Below are positions 33,991-45,000 of a DNA stretch of 64,000 nt, piece by piece. The stretch is from positions 3,534,001-3,598,000 of the forward strand of contig JAJEKV010000103.1 in assembly GCA_021234155.1 (NCBI GenBank), read 5' to 3'. Source of the stretch: Isoetes taiwanensis (taxonomy: Eukaryota; Streptophyta; Lycopodiopsida; Isoetales; Isoetaceae). The position numbers and the translations under genes were made by a program. The notes beneath the pieces were generated by a model that worked only from the letters and a program-made list of their open reading frames with translations, was not told the DNA's origin and ran no database searches. Positions within the stretch are counted from its first letter, which is position 1. Each line of letters starts with the position of its first letter.

Positions 33991-34122
33991 CTCCAAAACA
34001 ATTAGCAAAAGCCAGCAATAAGATTCTTTTGAACTGCAAAAACATAGCATTGATGAAGATTCTTTTGAACTGCAAACATAGCATTGACAGTATGCAGAAA
34101 TCTCTGAGATAAGTATTTGTAC

Positions 34123-34409
34123 CTTCGAGATAGATCACTGTCAATTGTGGCACCACCCATAGTGCGTAAGCTCTCCCTTATTTTAAGCTTCAGTTCTCGC
34201 ATAAGTGGTGCATTATTATGGGCCTTTGCTATGCTCAGCTATATTCTGGCCATGATCAGCTGATCTCTCATAAGACGGACAACAGAATCACTGTTTTCAC
34301 TATCTTCACGCCTCCATATGCTATATTTGCCAATGATGGGAGCATCCACTTCCTTGGCACGTTTAAAGGCTTCCCTTTCCAGTCTTTCTTCTTCATCTTG
34401 TTGAGTGAG
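34123..34409 (-). pseudogene. Galacturonosyltransferase (GAUT, GT8) exon with one in-frame stop
   Basis: The exon encodes E-R-L-E-R-E-A-F-K-R-A-K-E-V-D, APIIGKYSIWRRED, VRLMRDQLIMARI, then a stop, then L-S-I-A-K and R-E-L-K-L-K-I-R-E-S-L-R-T-M-G-G-A. This is the conserved stem region of plant GAUT3/4-like proteins. The TAG replaces the Tyr codon of the usual A-R-x-Y-L-S-I-A-K. GAUT enzymes make pectin homogalacturonan in the Golgi. The exon ends at a good GT donor at 34122, but the following exons, including the GT8 catalytic domain, are not there; OGT exons come next. Confidence 0.85.
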
Positions 34410-34490
34410 CTAGGCCCTAAAATGAAGGCCACAATAGTCAAAGCTATGTTGATATCCTTTAAAACAGAAGCTCCATGTAGAGACGCTTAC

Positions 34491-34574
34491 CTTCCTAGCA
34501 CCTTGGACCACCATCCCTGTCCTCCCTTCATCACCATATAATACTTGCCCGTGATCTTCAAAAACACCATCTTC
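34491..34574 (-). CDS. GAUT exon (N-terminal stem)
   Basis: Bounded by CCCTGCAG and GTAAGC, it is open throughout and encodes E-D-G-V-F-E-D-H-G-Q-V-L-Y-G-D-E-G and ends G-A-R-K. Its position and acidic character fit the variable stem before the K-Y-S-I-W-R-R-E exon in GAUT3/4-like proteins. Confidence 0.6.
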
Positions 34575-34649
34575 CTGCAGGGTAATGGAGTGCGATGATG
34601 AAGTTGTATCTCTATGATAAACACAGGCTATTCAGAAACTCATTCTACC

Positions 34650-34774
34650 GAGAAACTGATGGAATTAGTCAGCAGATCAAATGTAGGTTGATGTAACCAA
34701 GCAGGGTTTCCACTTAGGAGATTTGAATCTGAAGCTTCAGATTCCTCTGAATGCTTGATGATCACATCAAGAAC
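34650..34774 (-). CDS. GAUT exon (N-terminal stem)
   Basis: Open exon between acceptor CTGACAG and donor GTAGAA. It encodes V-L-D-V-I-I-K-H-S-E-E-S-E-A then W-L-H-Q-P-T-F-D-L-L. V-L-D-V-I is typical of the GAUT3/4-like N-terminal region, just after the P-K-D/S exon. Confidence 0.6.
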
Positions 34775-34847
34775 CTGTCAGAAATGAAAGGACTTACAAA
34801 GGCTTCTGATAGTTGGAAAAAATAGATGTCATATTTTGAAGCCTTAC

Positions 34848-34900
34848 CGACTTTGGAAACAGGGTCTCTATTTGATCAAATGCGTTTAGCCTCCCACTCT
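34848..34900 (-). CDS. GAUT exon (N-terminal)
   Basis: A short open exon with good splice sites (CATGCAG and GTAAGG) encodes R-L-N-A-F-D-Q-I-E-T-L-F-P-K-S, close to the I-D-Q-I-E-T-L-F-P-K segment of GAUT3/4-like proteins. The preceding exon probably ends at 34981 (G-F-P-S-G then GTAAGT). Confidence 0.6.
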
Positions 34901-34980
34901 CTGCATGTTTCTGGGGAACAAAAATAAACTTGAGCGGACCTATATATATGTGAAAATGAATACTTGTTTAAAATACTTAC

Positions 34981-35020
34981 ACCACTAGGAAAACCCTCCA
35001 AAAACTCTCTTCGATCTGCT
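34981..35020 (-). CDS. Possible first retained GAUT exon
   Basis: R-R-E-F-L-E-G-F-P-S-G ends at a strong donor (GTAAGT). Its 5' border is unclear and an in-frame stop lies a little upstream, so the captured segment may begin inside this exon. 35030-36060 holds no recognisable coding sequence. Confidence 0.35.
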
Positions 35021-35029
35021 CCCAGACCC

Positions 35030-36290
35030 AAAGCAAGTCAAAATAAGAAATGGCAAGTGAGCTACAATATTTTGCTGGGAAGAACTTTGGAAGAATTGCC
35101 GGAACTAAGAAACGAAGGTGCTTACCAAGAGTCGGGTTGAAGTTACTGGCCTTTGTTGGGGATATCCTTTGCGAGATTTCATCACGAGAAGCTAGGCACT
35201 AACCTAAGAGCTTAAACTTAAGCTCGTGCCTGAAATAGATCCGTCGAGATCTTTCCTGCATAGGACCTCTATGAATTCTTTAATTCTTGGCCTACCAGAC
35301 ATTTTCTACTTTCATAATGTCGAGCTAATACACCCGCAGCATTCCACTACTATCCGGTCGTGCTGAGATCCAAAAACATCTTCTAAACTAAAAATGATAG
35401 ATGTCTTAGAGGCCACAATTTCGGCTGCATTGAGTGCATTTTGTAATCCCAGAGATGCGAAAGCTCTAAAGCAAGGCACTATTTAGTGTGATCCAGCATT
35501 AGCAATTCAGCCGCATTCACATACGGATAAATAAAAACTGCATTTCGAAGGAAACAACTTATTCTTATTCGAGACATTTGAGCTTAAAACATAGAGTACC
35601 AACATAATAAGAGGATAAATCTGAAACTATCCACCTCTTCTATCAAATCTCAAACTTCTTCTCCAAGGATAATGCACCTAGTATCTTCATTACTCCATTT
35701 TCTGAGCTAAGAAAAACCCATGCTTCAATCATTGTTCGGTAAAAAAAGTAGAAAATGAAGCTCCAGTAGTCCACAAACAACAGTCAAAACTACCCACAAA
35801 GAGGTCACAAATAAATCCATATTTTTCAAATTGAGCTCACCTTTAACAGAAAACATGCCGTGTTCTAGTCCATTCTAACAGGATAGGCCAAATACTGCTC
35901 GGAATTTACCTGCAGTTGCATGCCAGTTATCCGGTTGAAACACCAGCGATCGAGAATGCAGATGACCGCGAATTTACAGGGAGCAGCAGGTTTGGAGCAG
36001 TCACAAGCATATCCTAAGCATATTCTGGTATATACCTAAGATATGCCACAAACCCATATAAACAAGGGTTTGCCCCCCTAGGGGCAACCCCCTTTTTTGA
36101 GCCCACCATTGCCAAAATCATTGAAACGCGTCAAGGCACCAAATTGCCACATAGCCGAATAACGGACATGCATGTCGAATCTGGCCCTTATAAATGTTAA
36201 AAATTCAGAATTCGTCTAAATTGTTGCCAACCTGTCTTTAGTTTTTCGGACAAAGGTATTTCCCGAACCAAGGTCTCCTCTAGTGCCGGA
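35030..36290. other. No gene seen; 5' flank of the MscS-like gene in its last part
   Basis: AT-rich DNA with short ORFs. At 36068-36090 there is a strong hairpin (TTGCCCCCCTAGGGGCAA) followed by a C-run and six T. The ~200 bases before 36291 should hold the MscS-like promoter; no clear TATA box was identified. Confidence 0.4.
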
Positions 36291-38326
36291 ATGGCTGTGG
36301 CAGCCCTGCCTTTTCTCTGCAGATCTTTTTCTCCTCTTCATCCCCCTCTTTTAACTCTCAACCATGCTGCACAACACAACTACCAGAAAGTATTTTTTTC
36401 TGAGCTTCTGCACTCAAGAATCCGTAGGCCCAGGGTAGCTTCTCATCAAAAATTCTTCTGTCTTCAAATGCTTGATCATGAAAATGGAGCACCCATGTCT
36501 GCTGAATGTCCCAACGATTCTGATTCTGAAAAATCTCAGCAGAGCCCTAAACAGGTATTGCTTCAGGCTATGGAGGATGATGAACAGGAGGATGATAACA
36601 CATTAGATCATACCATTCCATTTGAAAGCGAAGTAGAAAGTCGCTTGCATGTACCAGAAGTGGAGGAGGAAGAAGGTGCTTTTTTTCTGCCTTGAATTTC
36701 TTAATAGAAAGGCTGGACATGTTGCATTAGTATTATAGGCCTTGTTTGCTTTATTTGCAGAGGAGGAAGACATTCCTGTGACTAGCTATTTCAAAGATAA
36801 CCAAAAGCTTGGGCTTAAGGAAGAGGATATTAGAGAAATACCCTGGGAAATTATCAAAAAGTTCTGGTATAATCCGGCATTTTGCAAGTTTCGCTTATCT
36901 CTTTCTGTGGCTAACCTCACCATGGCATTGCCATCATTTATTGGTCGGGTTGTGCCGTTAATATCCAAGGTGAGCCAGGCAGGAAACGCATTTTTTGTTT
37001 AAAACATGTTGATGTTTGTGTTGATGAGTTTATATTTTCTTGCAGATTCCTTTTAAAGGGGTTTCGCTTCAGGTTCTTGCTCCATTGCTTTTTGGAGGAG
37101 GAATTGTGTTCAAAACTGCATTATCAAACCTGGGGATTATTTTACCACGTCTCTTGTATTTTTTTCTCTCTCTGCTCATCCCATGGCTTTTAGGTTATCG
37201 ACTAAAGGAATATTTTTAAAACCTCTCAATCTAATTATTGTGCTGCACACAGTTATTAAGATAATATGTTTCTGTATTTTACTCTTACCATCAGGTTTTG
37301 CTATATAGAAGTTAAACCTAATAAAAACATGTTTTTTAACAGGATGTCTGTTGCAACCATTTGGGTACTGTGGGGAATGAGTTTTGTTATTCAGGATGCA
37401 CTTGCACGCATGAAGGAGTATGCGTATTTTGACAACAAAGTAACGAACTTGGTTGTCTTGACAGTCGAGTAATTGTTTATCACTCGAACTAAATTCGTGG
37501 ATTTTAGGAGTGCACAAACGTTTCATTGTGATAATTTCAAACTCATTGTGATTGGCAGGCTTACATTCAGCGTGATGGCATTCGCAGCTGTCTTGTCAAG
37601 GTACATTGTGAAGCTTGAATATTCTCTGCGCCATCTAGAAATTTAGGGTGAGCATGAGTTGGTTTAGAGAGAAAAGCTATTGGACCATTTGAAGAAGTTG
37701 TTTAAATTCTATATGGTTATTTTTGTCATTCTTATTTTGTACTACAATTTTTCATGCAGCATTGGCGTGAACATCACTGCGTTCCTTTTGCCAGCATTTT
37801 TAGCAGTTGGTCTAGCAGGCAAAGTGAGTAATCTCTTCTAGTATTTGCAGCTTTTTGGGTTTTAGATTGATGAAATAATCTGCCTCTACATGCCTTGCAG
37901 GATATATGGAAAAATTACTTTGCTGGATGCTTTCTTTTAGCAGCTCAGCCATTCCGGCCAGGTAACACAGTGGCCATAAAATCAGACTTGGGATTATCCA
38001 TGCTATCTGGTGCTGATCAGCAGTTCAGATCTGGTTGGTTTGAAGGTGTCTGCGAGACTATTAATTTGCGTTACACAGTGCTTCGCAATGGCCATTATAG
38101 ATTAATGGTTCCCAACTCTACATTTGTCAAGGATGACTTCATGGTGATTGATCCATTGCCCCAGGCCATCAAGAGCCCTGCGAAAAAACGGGTTGTCAGG
38201 TCCAAAAAGAAAGGCAAACTTGAAAAGGAATCAAGTGATGCCTCTGATCAGTCAGATTCACAAGAATTATTGATGCAGATACCTGCTGAACGTGCAACAG
38301 CTGACATTGAAAACATGGTTTCATAG
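36291..38326 (+). CDS. MscS-like mechanosensitive channel, seven exons, apparently intact
   Basis: Exons read as 36291-36675, 36761-36969, 37046-37155, 37343-37468, 37559-37600, 37760-37823 and 37901-38326. All introns are GT-AG, phases are consistent, and the product is 453 residues with no internal stop. The N-terminus is Ser/His/Pro-rich without early acidic residues and could be an organelle transit peptide (inference). An acidic stretch (about residues 85-135) follows. Membrane segments then lie around R-V-V-P-L-I, L-G-I-I-L-P-R-L-L, L-T-F-S-V-M-A-F-A and I-T-A-F-L-L-P-A-F-L. After these come the MscS signature G-L-A-G-K-D-I-W-K-N-Y-F-A-G and the beta-domain R-Y-T-V-L-R-N-G-H-Y-R-L-M-V-P-N-S. 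The tail is Lys/Ser-rich. It is the only clearly complete host gene here. Exon 3-4 and 4-5 borders were chosen to keep frame. Confidence 0.8.
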
Positions 38327-39870
38327 AAGAAACTGTTATATCAAACCAAATTCATGTACAAAGCTAGGAGTAAGGAGTACAATGTAACAAGGCAAGGAAT
38401 AGAAGTTTAGGAGGTTGAAGTGGTTAAAGCACCATAACAGATTCCTGATTTTTGTTTGTTTTATCATTACACAATGAATACATGATATTGAGGTCCACAC
38501 AGTAATTGATATTGGTTCGTGCTGATTAGATTGGCAGCTTTTTAGGGAAAATTAGGAAAATGCTTGTTTTTTTTGCTAAAATTACTAAAAGGAGAGCACT
38601 TTGGTAAATATAGTACTACATAGTTTTGTGGTTCATCAGGTTCAAAAGTTATTTTACCAACATGGTATGAACATTACAACCCTGGTTGGAAACATCCTAG
38701 CCTGCAGGACTCTTCAACATAATTCGCCATTGGCAACCTCCTTATGTTGGTTTTTATTTGCCAATTAGCAGTTTGCTCACGATGATTTGCAGGTAAGGGG
38801 ACTCTTCAACACAATCTGCCATTAAATGCAACCTCCTTATGTTGGTATTTATTTGCCAATTAGCAATTTGCTCACAACAATTAGCTTACGTCATGCCGCT
38901 TATTTGAATACGAGATTTAGTTCTTTGTTCTTGTGAGGTAGTGCCAATGAAAGAGGCCTTGGAACATAAGTCCATCATTTTAGTTCACCATCAGTCTTGA
39001 GCCGTTTAGCCCATATTCTTGCGCTCTTGCTCGCCCTTTGGCAATTGTATCATACAACTTCTAGAAGTCTTAGCAGCACACGAGCGGCAAAAATTACACA
39101 GCACAACAAATCGTGCCCTTTTCCACTTTACTCTGTGGTCTTCTAACTTAATTGTCACTTTCCCTAGCAATCGCTCTATTTCTAAATTGATACTATCGGT
39201 TTCGCTCCCTACTGGAGCTACAACCACTGTGAGGGGTTACTCCACAGAGACTAACTGAGAGGCAGCTCCACTTATAGATCATACACATACTTTAAGCAAT
39301 AGCAATGTTAAACATCCACAAACACAATCAAACATTATCATCATGACTCGTTCTAAAAATATTTTCAGTTGGCAAAGCTAATGACTGCAGCCTCCTGTGC
39401 CAGAATCCACCAGCGACTACCTAACAATGCAGGGTGCTCGGTCCTCGCTGCATGGAACTCCGTATATCTCAAGCGGGATCTGGTTAATGTGGCCAGAAAT
39501 CCCGATATCCACCACTCCATTGCCATGCACGCCATCCATCCGATTGATGGGCATGGGTTCTCGTCGCCATGCCCCATTCATGGGGCAGGCGGATGCCATG
39601 CGAGAGCAGCCATGCGGGATATCCCATGCTACTTCCCATGCCATGCCAAATCCGCATTAACTGCAACCTGCCAACCGTACCTGCAGAAGGGACTTCAATC
39701 ATTTGTTCCTGTACCTGAAATGGATAGTTCGGAGCAAGATCGTTCTCCCGCTTCAGCTTCAGACAGTGAAATGCCTTGCTCTCGAAGAAATTCCATTTGG
39801 ATGAGAATTTCAGAAATCCCCTTCCACCCATTCCCCTTCCGGATCCTTCGTCGGGTTGAATTCGTCGGGT
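38327..39870. other. 3' flank of the MscS-like gene and repeat-bearing spacer
   Basis: Contains a ~90-bp direct duplication (about 38709-38790 and 38799-38882, sharing GCAACCTCCTTATGTTGGT). Overlapping ORFs in all frames at 39365-39875 have an unlikely composition (CATGCC-rich DNA). No convincing gene. Confidence 0.45.
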
Positions 39871-39878
39871 TGTAGGAG

Positions 39879-41080
39879 ATGGCGGCCGACGTGATCGATC
39901 CGGAGGTAGAGAGGGTAAGCTTTCAATTGTTGGCTTCTCAATTATTTTCGGAAAGGAAAACTCTGTAAGCAGTAAATCGAATTTCAGATCCTCCCCATTC
40001 AAGATCCTCCCCCAGGCCCGTTTTCAAGGAAGGATTTGATATGGGAAATGGAAAATCACCACACAGTCCCAAATAGTGGCTATGTTGCTGTTCCTTGCTG
40101 CTATATTCCAATTAATAGAGTTTCAGACTTCATCAATGGGGAGCAGAATTATCCAGGGTTCAATACTACATTTTATAAGCAATGGTCTCGGTCAAGAGAG
40201 AGTGGACAGGCAAAGAAGCGCGTCGACGAGCAAGCCTATCTCAAGATCGTGAGGTCAGTTGTCGGTTAATGTGGCCATAACCCAATCTCTTAATTTTCGC
40301 GTGGGGTGGTAGTGGTGGTTGGTCTACGTGGCCTTTGGTGGTGGTTAATGTGGCCTTAGTTAGTAGTGGTTGTTAATGTGGACTTACTTAGTAATAGTGG
40401 TTAATGTGGCCATATTATGCAAGTTAGTTAATGGCTTGTTAGTGCATATATGTTTGAATGTTTCACACAGTAATTGAATTTTGGTTTTTTTGTTTTAGCT
40501 ACCACTGTGGCTATGGTCCAAAAGATCTCCGTAAGCAACCTCGTGAAGTAAAGCACAAGACAACCAAAGCTATGGTTGCCGAAGCGAAGAGGATAGACCC
40601 ATCATACTCAAAGAGACAGAGGGGTATGAGCATCAAGAGAGGGTGTAGGTGCCATTTCACCACGAAGCAATTGTATTTGAAACCCGAATGCACCAAAATA
40701 ACCTTTCATGAGATGGAACACATTGATGTGGAAGGCAAAGTATGTCATGGTGTTAATGACCCTCAATGTGCCAAGACCAGGCACGAAGTAGCTCCTTGGT
40801 TATCAAAAGAGAAGAAAGATTGGGCAACTGAGAAGGGAGTTGGTACATGCAAAAGCTATTAAGAAGGTGCTGAAAAACAAGGAGGTGTGGAGGTTCAACA
40901 ACCTCAAACCATATTTTGAGAATTTATTCCACAAATGGCAACAAAAAAGGCAAGCTCATGTTCTGTTATTGCTTGATTTCACAAATTATACTACAGAGGA
41001 TTTGGATATATTACTAGGGATGTTTGGCAAGAGAGACATCCCGGATCTCACAATGCAAGACGTGCTTGAGATGGCATGAT
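39879..41080 (+). pseudogene. Transposon-like three-exon gene, one frameshift, unidentified
   Basis: ATG in a strong context (GGAGATGGCGGCC) starts exon 1 (39879-39914), spliced to 39988-40253 and 40499 onward with GT-AG borders and matching phase. Exon 3 shifts frame near 40838, where one G of GAAGGGAG would have to be removed, and then runs to a stop at about 41080. The ~340-residue product has G-Y-V-A-V-P-C-C-Y-I-P in exon 2. Exon 3 has a Cys/His-rich stretch (K-R-G-C-R-C-H-F-T-T-K-Q-L-Y-L then H-V/I-D-V-E-G-K-V-C-H-G) that resembles the N-terminal zinc-binding part of plant MULE/FAR1-type transposon proteins. The family is not certain. A Ulp1-like fragment nearby supports a transposon. 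Confidence 0.5.
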
Positions 41081-41515
41081 ATTTATGACAACTAGAACAC
41101 CAATTCAAGTACCCACAGGGATCAGCTTTTGGACGACTCTCAGTTCTATAAGTAAATATTTTGAACGCGGTCTTCTATTGAAATCTCTTAATTTTGGTCT
41201 TAGGACCACACTTATTATATGCGTATATCAGCTGTTAACCCATTAATGTTATTTTGAATGGTTGGTTTTGTTATATTCAATGGTTTTCTTGTTTTTTTCA
41301 TATTCAATGGTTGGTTAATGTGGCCACGTGTTTAATATAGCTGTTAACCCATGGTCAATCTATGGCCGCATGTTGGTCAATCTATGTTATGTTTAATGGT
41401 TGGTTTTGTTATGTTCAATGGTTGGTTAATATTATACTCCCGGTTAATGCTGGATTTTTGTTTTAAATACCATATTCAATGGTTGGTTAACGTGGCCACG
41501 TGGTTAATGTGGCCA
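40260..41515 (+). repeat. Seven copies of a TGGTTAATGTGGCCA-type motif
   Basis: The motif occurs at about 40264, 40344, 40371, 40398, 41311, 41488 and 41502 with small changes, so in intron 2 and the 3' flank of the transposon-like gene. Longer units (TTCAATGGTTGGTTAA, TGTTATGTTCAATGG) are also repeated at 41245-41500. Confidence 0.65.
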
Positions 41516-41618
41516 TCGTTAGATTGGATACAAAACTTTCAGGGTAAAAAAGGAACAGAATCCTCCCGATCGATCTACTGTCAGGCGACAAGGTTTTTGC
41601 AGGTTCCTCCTCTTCCAA

Positions 41619-41947
41619 TGGCCCTAACCCGAAGCCGATGTCCAATCCTTCGGATGTTGAAGGATCTGGCCTCTTCTGCAGGACCTAAGCCCGCCAGTTC
41701 TAGGCGCAGGTCTTCGGCAGTGAAATCAGCGCCACTTAGGAGGAAGACAAAGGTATGCAAGGGAAAGCACACGAAGCCAGCACCAGCACCAGCACATTCC
41801 AAAGAGGAAGCCAGCACTAGCAGGGAGCCAGAAGCAAAGAGGATGAAGATCGTTCACGTTGTTAGTGACGTGTCCTCAGATGATGTATCAGAGGACTCAG
41901 CAGGACACATAGGATATGCATTTCCCAGGCATACCGTCATAGGCTGA
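41619..41947 (+). CDS. Basic, Ser/Ala/Lys-rich ORF, unidentified
   Basis: A 109-residue frame starting M-A-L-T-R-S-R-C, with S-S-R-R-R-S-S-A-V-K and a run of P-A alternations, ends with an acidic S/D-rich tail. The composition suggests a nuclear disordered segment. It follows a possible acceptor (TTTTTGCAG at 41599) and may be an exon of the transposon. 41960-42150 downstream is a low-complexity run of GTAATGAAAAGT and GTTTCTG units. Confidence 0.3.
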
Positions 41948-42337
41948 CAGACCATGGCCTTGTGAAGAAGTTTCAGTAATGAAAAAGTTTGTGTAATGAA
42001 AAGTCTGTTTCTGTAATGAAAAGTTTGTGTAATGAAAAGTAATGAAGTTTCTACAAGGAAAAAGTCTCATGTTTATGTTTCTGCTATAAAAAAGTTTTTG
42101 TAATAACAAACTTACTGTTATAAAGAAGTACCATGTTTCTGTTTCTGTTATGACAAACTTCCACATAAAATACTGTCTACTTCTTCAGCCTTCCCTTCCC
42201 TTTCCTAACATTCTTTGTGCTTACCAAGGTCTCCTGCAATTTGCCCAATACAACACTGTAGGTCCGCCTGCAATTTGCAACTTGCACTTTGCTGAACCAA
42301 TCCGGACTGACCTGCACAATTCAACACAATTCAAGAA

Positions 42338-42601
42338 TCAGAATTCATGAATCACAAGACAATGAAGTTTCAATGAAGTCAATTCAACACAATTGCTTAC
42401 CTCACGAGCTTCCTTTGTGCAGTCATTGACAATAAAATCCTCAACGAATCTGCGTGCACAAAGAATTGTGAATATGCCACAATCTGAACCATTATCCTGT
42501 TCAGGATTGCGCATTTCAACTACTGGTACTGAGAGCCAGTCAGGAAAAGCAGGCCCCCAGAACCCATGAACCTGCTGTATGAAACTGATGTATGACACCA
42601 C
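42338..42601 (-). pseudogene. Ulp1/C48-type cysteine protease C-terminal fragment
   Basis: The minus-strand frame contains Q-D-N-G-S-D-C-G-I-F-T-I-L-C-A-R-R-F, the Gln...Cys catalytic end of the C48 (Ulp1/SENP) fold, which plant MULE and CACTA elements often carry. The His and Asp parts of the triad are not seen upstream in the same frame. Only a fragment. Confidence 0.6.
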
Positions 42602-42797
42602 AACCTTACATTATGAGCCTGCCGTATAGACCTCTAATTAGTATTGATATAATTGTTGACCATATTTATGACATTGATGATGATGCTATAGATGATAGAA
42701 TCTTGTCATTGGTAGCATCAGTATACCTTGAATATCATTATTTATATCACTTAGTAATTTTTGAAAATTTAAATGATATTAAAGTGATGAAAAACGG

Positions 42798-44170
42798 CTA
42801 TCCTCTTGTAGTGCGCGTCTGAATTTGATCATATGTTGGGCAACTTTGAAGGGTATGAGATTCATCCTCAATGACTCCCATTTGGCAGCATTGACAGAGC
42901 CTGTCCTGGCGTGGCTCACCAATCCATCTGCCCGTCTCAATTCGAAGATGATGTGCCCCTATGCGAATGGAGGCAATGAGTCTGCGCCTTTTCATGGGCA
43001 AGTGGGTACACAAGTAGCATTGCGAGCCTCGTTCCAATGTGGGATTTATGTGGCGCTGGTAGTGTGCTGTCTTGACATGTTCAAGGGCATTGGCATCCCA
43101 AAGCTTGCTGAGGAAGCAAGCGTCAAGATATTGCCTCAAGCTATGGCGATCTGTCTCTGTTTGCACATGTATGCACATGTGCTCCTGCACATTCCATCTA
43201 GCTAACCATTGAGCTCTCTTTTTCCTCCAAAGAGCCTTTGAGGCTGCGGCCCCATTGCCATGATATAAGCTAGTTTAGGGGGAGACGAGCATCGCCCATA
43301 TTGACCACCTTCGAAAATAGACAATGTGGCGATCAAGGGCCCCTCAAGAGGCAAGAATCCTCGCCTCTCCGCAGAGAATTTGATATGGGACTGTGGACTT
43401 CACCCCTAGTGCTCTGCATTTAAGAAGGCTTTCTGGACTTGCTCCAAGTCATTCCAAGTAGCAAGTGATACCACTGGGCCCCATACTTCCACCCCGTATA
43501 AAAGGACATGCTCCACTAAGACCTTGAACAGGTGTGACTGATGGGCCCAATCATACAACTCCACTCTATGACTATTGTTTTGCATTGCATATAGTGCCTT
43601 CCAAACTGTCGTCACTGTCGAGTCGTATGGATGTGTCCCAAAGGCATAGTAGAAGGAAACTCCACTCCCAAATATTTGTATGTGGATGCGCTTCCACATT
43701 CTCGCCTCGATGAATCGAAGGAGGGGACCCTACCGACGTGAAGATGATATGAAAACCACCTTAGTCTTGGCCATGTTGACGCCAAGATATCGGCCGCTTG
43801 GCGTATCGTGTCCGTGGCATCGAGATGTCGTTGCATGTCCGCGGGGTGTGTAAGTTAGAGGTCCACATCATCGAGATATATTAACCGGTCCGATGATTTG
43901 ATAGAGAAGGTGAGCTCCATCGCCCCCATTATCAGCAAGCCAGCTCTCCAATTGATCAATGTAAAGCCCAAACAATATTGGGGAGAGAGGGCATCCCCGA
44001 TTTAACCTCGACATCTTGCTATCAAATGGTTGGCTTGTCGGCCCAGAACCTAATTCGAAAGCATTCATATAGCTCGTATTAATCGCATTCTCGCAAATCT
44101 ACAGAACCCCTAAATTTGCAGTCTTGCCCATAGTTTTTCCCAAGGCACAGTGTCAAACGCCTTCGCAAAA
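42798..44170 (-). mobile_element. 5'-truncated LINE with decayed reverse transcriptase ORF
   Basis: Minus-strand pieces in shifting frames follow LINE ORF2 order. R-G-C-P-L-S-P-I-L-F-G-L-Y-I-D-Q-L (RT block) comes at about 44000-43930, then K-Y-L-G-V-E-F, then L-L-Y-G-V-E-V-W-G-P (thumb region). C-Q-C-C-Q-M-G-V-I-E-D-E-S-H-T-L, a C-terminal zinc-knuckle-like end, lies at about 42900. The Y-x-D-D catalytic box is not in an open frame. No endonuclease domain is present. Confidence 0.8.
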
Positions 44171-44604
44171 TCATGCCTTTTTTTGGCAATATATTGGAGA
44201 AATAAACAAATCCTTTATTTGTATTTAAGTTTTGTACATATTATATTACATGCATCTATAATTACTAAAGCAATATCATCCTATGTTGTGTTTAAACAAA
44301 ATTACATTTGTAAGTGAAAAATAACATATAAGATCGATTTTTGCAAGGTGATTATAATGAATGAAAAATGATATATAAGATCGATTCTTGCCACTTACAT
44401 GGTGATTATAATGGTGCATAGTTGTGGATGCAGAAATGGGTCTTTAAACGAGCAACCCATTGATGTGTTAGCATCTTGTTTTTTTACTGAAGGAGGACGT
44501 ATTTCATTGATCATGGAACATCAAATACAATTCACACAACATCAAGTGCATTGAGTATGTCAATATGAGTCATTGCATATTACTCCTTTTTATTTTATTC
44601 TTTT

Positions 44605-44741
44605 ATTGAAGGAGGATATATTTCGTTGATCATGCAACATCAAGTACAACTTGGACAATATCAAGTACATTGGCCAATCTCGAACCCGTGACCTCGAGTA
44701 TGGTGAGTTTAATGTTCTACCACTGGATCGTGCATCATTTT
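44605..44741 (-). mobile_element. tRNA-derived SINE, with head
   Basis: On the minus strand the head reads CCAGTGGTAGAACATTAAAC followed by GGTCACGGGTTCGAGATTGG, which fit polymerase III A and B boxes (B box GGTTCGAGATT). A ~90-bp body follows, ending in a short A/T-rich tail (CCTCCTTCAATAAAAG). A second headed copy is at 53995-54132. Confidence 0.7.
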
Positions 44742-44760
44742 ATTATGAGCCTTACTGATG

Positions 44761-45000
44761 CTAGAAGTTTGTCATTGCCTCTTTGTGGGCGGTGTCTATA
44801 AGTTTACCAATGAATTTATGGAGATATTCTATCTTATCTAATCTCACATTAAGGAAATAGAAGACAACATAGTAAATAAAGTGCGTGCGAAGGTTAAAGA
44901 TTGCAATGGGTATAACCAGGATTGAGGCATTGCCATTTGCTCCCTGCAACATTGGGAAGTCATAGATGGCTACTACATATAACTTAGATATGTATATCAT
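44761..45000 (-). pseudogene. Repeat-borne membrane-protein-like frame, unidentified
   Basis: The frame encodes G-A-N-G-N-A-S-I-L-V-I-P-I-A-I-F-N then hydrophobic H-F-I-Y-Y-V-V-F-Y-F-L. The copy at about 61045-60848 keeps the same frame with mostly conservative changes (P-M-L-Q to P-M-L-E, Y-Y-V-V to Y-H-V-V). A third copy (45.3 kb) has a stop. I do not recognise it; a captured gene exon amplified as part of a repeat is possible. Confidence 0.35.

Noticed and set aside
36068-36095. Hairpin TTGCCCCCCTAGGGGCAA as a Helitron 3' end or bacterial-type terminator
   Set aside because: No CTRR end follows at the right distance, and terminators of that kind are not relevant in plant nuclear DNA.
39365-39875. 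Overlapping ORFs on both strands
   Set aside because: They depend on CATGCC-rich DNA, have no splice context and no recognisable motif.
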